From positions 28,937-92,936 of the forward strand of contig CAIWXX010000076.1 in the NCBI GenBank assembly GCA_903916735.1: a stretch of DNA of 64,000 bases, written 5' to 3'. This stretch comes from an uncultured Acidobacteriota bacterium (GTDB taxonomy: Bacteria > Acidobacteriota > CAIWXX01). The notes below the pieces were generated by a model, which was not told where the DNA came from, ran no database searches, and saw only the letters and a program-made list of their open reading frames with translations. A program made the position numbers and the translations under genes. Below, in pieces: positions 61,601 to 64,000 of this stretch. Every line of letters begins with the position of its first letter. Position 1 is the first letter of the stretch.

Positions 61601-64000
61601 GAAAAGCTTCCGGATTACATGGTTCCATCTGTCTTTGTGCCGCTGGAAGTTCTTCCGCTGACATCGAGTGGCAAGGTCGATCGGAAGGCACTTCCTGTTC
61701 CAGACCTGATGGCTATGGAGGCTGAAGAATCCTATGTGGCGCCACGAACGCCTGATGAGGAAGTGCTGGCGAACATCTGGGCGCATGTTCTCGGCCGCGA
61801 GCGCATCGGAGTTCATGATAATTTCTTCGATCTCGGCGGTCACTCCCTGCTCGCGACTCAAGTCGTTTCTCGGATCCGAGCTGTGTTTCAGACGGGGCTC
61901 GCTCTGCGAGCTCTTTTCGAGAATCCGACGATTGCCGGACTTGCTGAAAATATCGCGGCTCAGCGGCAGGAATCATCCGAGCACATTCCGCCTCTGATTC
62001 CGCAACCCAGGAAAGGGAGCATCCCGCTCTCTTTTGCACAGGAAAGGCTGTGGTTCCTCAACCAGCTCGATCCGGATAATACTGCATATAACACTTTTCG
62101 TGCAGTCAGGCTCAAGGGTGCACTCGATCTGGCTGTCCTGGAGCAGTGTTTCAGCGAAATCTTGCGCCGTCACGAAAACCTTCGCACGATTTTCAGGCCG
62201 ATCGACGGTCGTCCGTACCAGGTTATTGTTCCTCAAACAAACCTGGCTGTGAATCTTCACGATCTTAAAAATTTCCCTGATAACAACCGGGAAAGTGAGA
62301 TCAAGCGACTGGCCGAAGAGCAGAGAGACCAATTGTTTGATCTCGAATGGGGTCCTCTTATCCGGGTCACTTTGCTTCGTCTCGGCGATCAGGATCACTT
62401 CATGCTCCTGACTTTCCATCACATTATCACCGATGGCTGGTCGATGAGCGTTTTCGTTCAGGAAATGGCCCTCCTGTACCAGGCATTTGCAGGGGGGAAG
62501 CCATCTCCGCTTCCGCCGTTGCCTATTCAATATGCCGATTTCACGCTCTGGCAGCGGGAATGGCTTCAGGGTGAGGCGTTGGAGGCGCAGAGATCATTCT
62601 GGAAAAAGCAACTGGATGTAGCCCCACCCACACTCGAATTGCCGATGGATCGGGCGATGTCCCATGAGGGCGGATGGAAAGGCGGAAGTCAGTCACTAGG
62701 AATTACTTCGGCGCTCTCAAAGTCACTTCACGAATTGAGCCAAAAACAGGGTGCAACGCTTTTCATGACAGTGCTCGCAGCCTTCAAGCTGCTTCTCTAT
62801 AGGCACACCGGCCAAGAGGACGTGGTTGTAGGGTCGCCCATTGCCGGGCGCAATCGTTCTGAGATCGAGGGATTGATTGGATTTTTCGTCAACACACTGG
62901 TCCTGAGGACCGACCTCTCTGGTCGCCCTTCCTTTGTCGATCTCTTGAGGCGCGTACGCGAGGTTACTCTTGGCGCCTATTCGCATCAGGATTTTCCGTT
63001 CGAAAAACTGGTGGAGGATCTTCATCCTGACCGGGACCTTGGGCGGAATCCTTTCTTCCAGGTGCTCTTCAACTTTATCAATACACCACAGTACAGCCTG
63101 ACGTTGCCGGAGCTTTCGGCGCAGTTTGTGGAGTTGATGGAAATTCCGTGGCGATTCCCGATCACGTTTTATGCTGAGGACTTTGAAGACGGTCTGAACT
63201 TCAGGATTGTTTATCAGACATCGTTGTTTTCATCTGCACGCATCGCAAACCTGCTTGAACAATATCGGTACCTGCTGGAACAGATTGCGGATGCTCCTGA
63301 GAAGCCCATTGGAACATTTTCACTGATAACCGCTACGTCGCGAGCGGTTTTGCCTGATCCGGCGGAAGGGCTTGATGTGCCCATTCTCAAACCAGTGACT
63401 GAGATGTTCTATTCATGGGTCGAACGGACACCCGATTCCCTTGCTGTCTCCACGGCAGGCATTGAAAGAAGTTATGCCGAGCTTGGGGCGAAAGCCTCAG
63501 AGATCACGCGGCACCTCATGAGCAATGGGATAGAGCACGGTGATGTTGTTGCGATTTGCGGTTTCCGCAGCTTTGGCCTTATTGCGAGCATGCTGGGAGT
63601 GTTACGAGCCGGCGGTGTCATGCTGCTTGTCGATCAGTATCTGCCTCGGCAGCGGCAACGCATCATGATCGAAGAGGCACGTTGTCGACAGATCCTTCTC
63701 TTGGATGAAACGCCGCTCGAAAACATAGAGCTTTGCAGCGAGCATGTCGTCGCCGTACATAGAATCGATCCGGAAAGCGGTGATGTTGTCGGGGCGAGCC
63801 TCCCTTCGGATTCTGACTCGGTGTCATTTCCTTCGCTGAATCCGGATGATGCAGCCTATGTGTTCTTCACGTCGGGAAGCACAGGCACACCCAAGGGTGT
63901 GCTCGGTTGTCATAAGGGGTTGAGCCATTTTCTAACATGGCAGCGTGAGACGTTTGCCATTGGGCCGAAAGATCGATCAGCTCAATTGACGGCACTATCC
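58673..64000 (+). CDS. NRPS: C-A-PCP-C-A (truncated by the right edge)
   Basis: From the ATG at 58673 the frame is open to the window end (1776 codons). A helical N-terminus (MADISKRLGTLTAEQRKLLE) precedes the first C domain (40-470; HHIISDGWS from H177). The first A domain (490-1010) has FFTSGSTGTPKG, NLYGPTETT and YRTGDRGRYMPDG. Its specificity motif reads FDVILRDIF, giving Asp at the usual position but a code I do not recognise. PCP serine is S1058 (FFDLGGHSLLA). The second C domain (1115-1555; HHIITDGWS from H1249) is followed by a second A domain from about 1570. The two modules are offset by 3216 bp and share nearly identical DNA. No epimerase or methyltransferase domain is seen. The protein starts two bases after the previous stop. 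Confidence 0.95.
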   Translation, partial: MADISKRLGTLTAEQRKLLELRLRKKGVDRSKMGSIPRRSDRQSAVLSFAQQRLWFLDQLEPGSANYSLPGAIRIKGALDTSALRKSLNEVVQRHESLRTVFRMSGEEALQFIAPQIELPLMELSLEGMPGSDQEKESRRIAEEQMAMPFDLAQGPLLRAALLRLNDREHILLMTMHHIISDGWSMGIFVREMAALYQAFTSSRLSPLPELAVQYADYSCWQREWLQGETLDAQRAYWREQLGVPSPALELPTDHAGPQTANWKGGSQSLQLSAKLSGSLRELSQKQGATLFMTVLAVFKLLLYRQTGQEDTVIGSPIAGRNRSEIEGLIGFFVNTLVLRADLSGNPSFIELLKRVREVTLGAYSHQDYPFEKLVEDLHPDRDLGRNPFFQVLFNLLNTPRFTLKLPGLSFDFIELTEHASRFPITFYVEDFDACLNFRIVYQTSLFSFARITSFLEQYRCLLEQIVDAPEMPVGAFSLLTAVSRAVLPDPAEALGVPILKPVTEMFDSWVDRTPDSPAVSTADIERSYGELGEKASVIAQHLMSSRIVRGDVVAICGFRSFGLIASMLGVLRAGGVMLLVDRNPPRRRQRIMIEEAHVRQIILLDETLLDDLQPDDKRRAAVHRIDPESGDVIGASLPSDSDSVSFPSLNPDDAAYVFFTSGSTGTPKGVLGCHKGLSHFLTWQRETFAIGPKDRSAQLTALSFDVILRDIFLPLVSGATLCLPPDDVDLGPDRIIPWLEDEKITVLHTVPTLARTWLANAPSGITLTAMRWVFFAGEPLPEDLVRRWREAFPGSASIVNLYGPTETTLAKFFHVVPEEPSPNIQPVGRPLPQTQALIMADGNRLCGISEPGEIVVRTPFRSLGYLNSPEENQKHFFKNPFSDDPEDLLYRTGDRGRYMPDGTLEILGRLDHQVKIRGVRVELQEIEAALGKHPGVQGTAVVASDDVQGNKRLVAYIVRDPEMLPKQSELRRFLREKLPDYMVPSVFVPLEVLPLTSSGKVDRKALPVPDLMAMEAEESYVAPRTPDEEVLANIWAHVLGRERIGVHDNFFDLGGHSLLATQVVSRIRAVFQTGLALRALFENPTIAGLAENIAAQRQESSEHIPPLIPQPRKGSIPLSFAQERLWFLNQLDPDNTAYNTFRAVRLKGALDLAVLEQCFSEILRRHENLRTIFRPIDGRPYQVIVPQTNLAVNLHDLKNFPDNNRESEIKRLAEEQRDQLFDLEWGPLIRVTLLRLGDQDHFMLLTFHHIITDGWSMSVFVQEMALLYQAFAGGKPSPLPPLPIQYADFTLWQREWLQGEALEAQRSFWKKQLDVAPPTLELPMDRAMSHEGGWKGGSQSLGITSALSKSLHELSQKQGATLFMTVLAAFKLLLYRHTGQEDVVVGSPIAGRNRSEIEGLIGFFVNTLVLRTDLSGRPSFVDLLRRVREVTLGAYSHQDFPFEKLVEDLHPDRDLGRNPFFQVLFNFINTPQYSLTLPELSAQFVELMEIPWRFPITFYAEDFEDGLNFRIVYQTSLFSSARIANLLEQYRYLLEQIADAPEKPIGTFSLITATSRAVLPDPAEGLDVPILKPVTEMFYSWVERTPDSLAVSTAGIERSYAELGAKASEITRHLMSNGIEHGDVVAICGFRSFGLIASMLGVLRAGGVMLLVDQYLPRQRQRIMIEEARCRQILLLDETPLENIELCSEHVVAVHRIDPESGDVVGASLPSDSDSVSFPSLNPDDAAYVFFTSGSTGTPKGVLGCHKGLSHFLTWQRETFAIGPKDRSAQLTALS
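63538..64000 (+). repeat. near-identical duplication of A-domain DNA (partner at 60322-60784)
   Basis: Offset is constant at 3216 bp. Bases 60322-60419 and 63538-63635 are identical over 98 bp. Bases 60542-60784 and 63758-64000 differ at five of 243 positions. The stretch between them is clearly more divergent, a mosaic pattern. Confidence 0.85.

Overview
The window looks like a chromosomal segment of a Gram-negative bacterium, probably from a metagenome or a little-studied lineage. Supporting signs are a DUF5916-type outer-membrane protein, three HlyD-type periplasmic adaptors, a probable lipoprotein, an MJ0042-type zinc ribbon fused to FHA, moderate to high GC, and GTG/TTG starts. Acidobacteriota or a related phylum would fit, but the sequence alone does not settle it.

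Region 1 (1-15.8 kb) is an integrative element whose right end sits at the 3' end of a tRNA-Asn gene. A tyrosine recombinase (14503-15717) lies directly beside the tRNA. Moving left there is an excisionase-like protein, a primase-polymerase gene broken by an in-frame amber codon, a RepA-like ATPase and a phage-type HTH protein. Two decayed ERCC4 nuclease copies, a solitary type I-C-like CRISPR repeat and several small genes follow. Next come two DEDDh exonucleases and a partition locus (parA pseudogene plus ribbon-helix-helix protein) with iteron-like repeats both upstream of parA and inside the RHH coding sequence. The left edge holds the start of a class 1 DISARM defence operon (drmD, then a truncated drmMI); the rest lies outside the window. 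I infer that DISARM is cargo of this island.

Region 2 (15.8-34 kb) is ordinary chromosome with scars of gene decay. It has a secreted M3 peptidase, remnants of a pyruvate dehydrogenase E1-alpha gene and of a GT4 glycosyltransferase, and a four-gene operon of three HlyD-type adaptors plus one MacB-like permease with no ATPase. It also has a gamma-glutamyltransferase, tRNA-Arg(CCG), an MFS transporter, hydantoinase/oxoprolinase HyuA and HyuB, and a zinc-ribbon/FHA protein. A gene-poor 1.7 kb stretch follows.

Region 3 (35-64 kb, open at the right edge) is a large hybrid NRPS/PKS locus on the plus strand. The visible order is FAAL-ACP-C-A-PCP-KS-AT-KR-ACP, then a DUF5916 outer-membrane protein, KS-AT-ACP, C-A-PCP-KS-AT-KR-ACP, and C-A-PCP-C-A(partial). 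The FAAL start indicates a lipopeptide-polyketide primed by a free fatty acid. All three AT domains carry the malonyl-type HAFH motif. The first KS has Ser in place of the active-site Cys, and the second KR has Phe in place of the catalytic Tyr, so domain order alone will mispredict the product. The last two modules contain nearly identical DNA, evidence of recent module duplication or gene conversion. No thioesterase, phosphopantetheinyl transferase or exporter is visible before the window ends.
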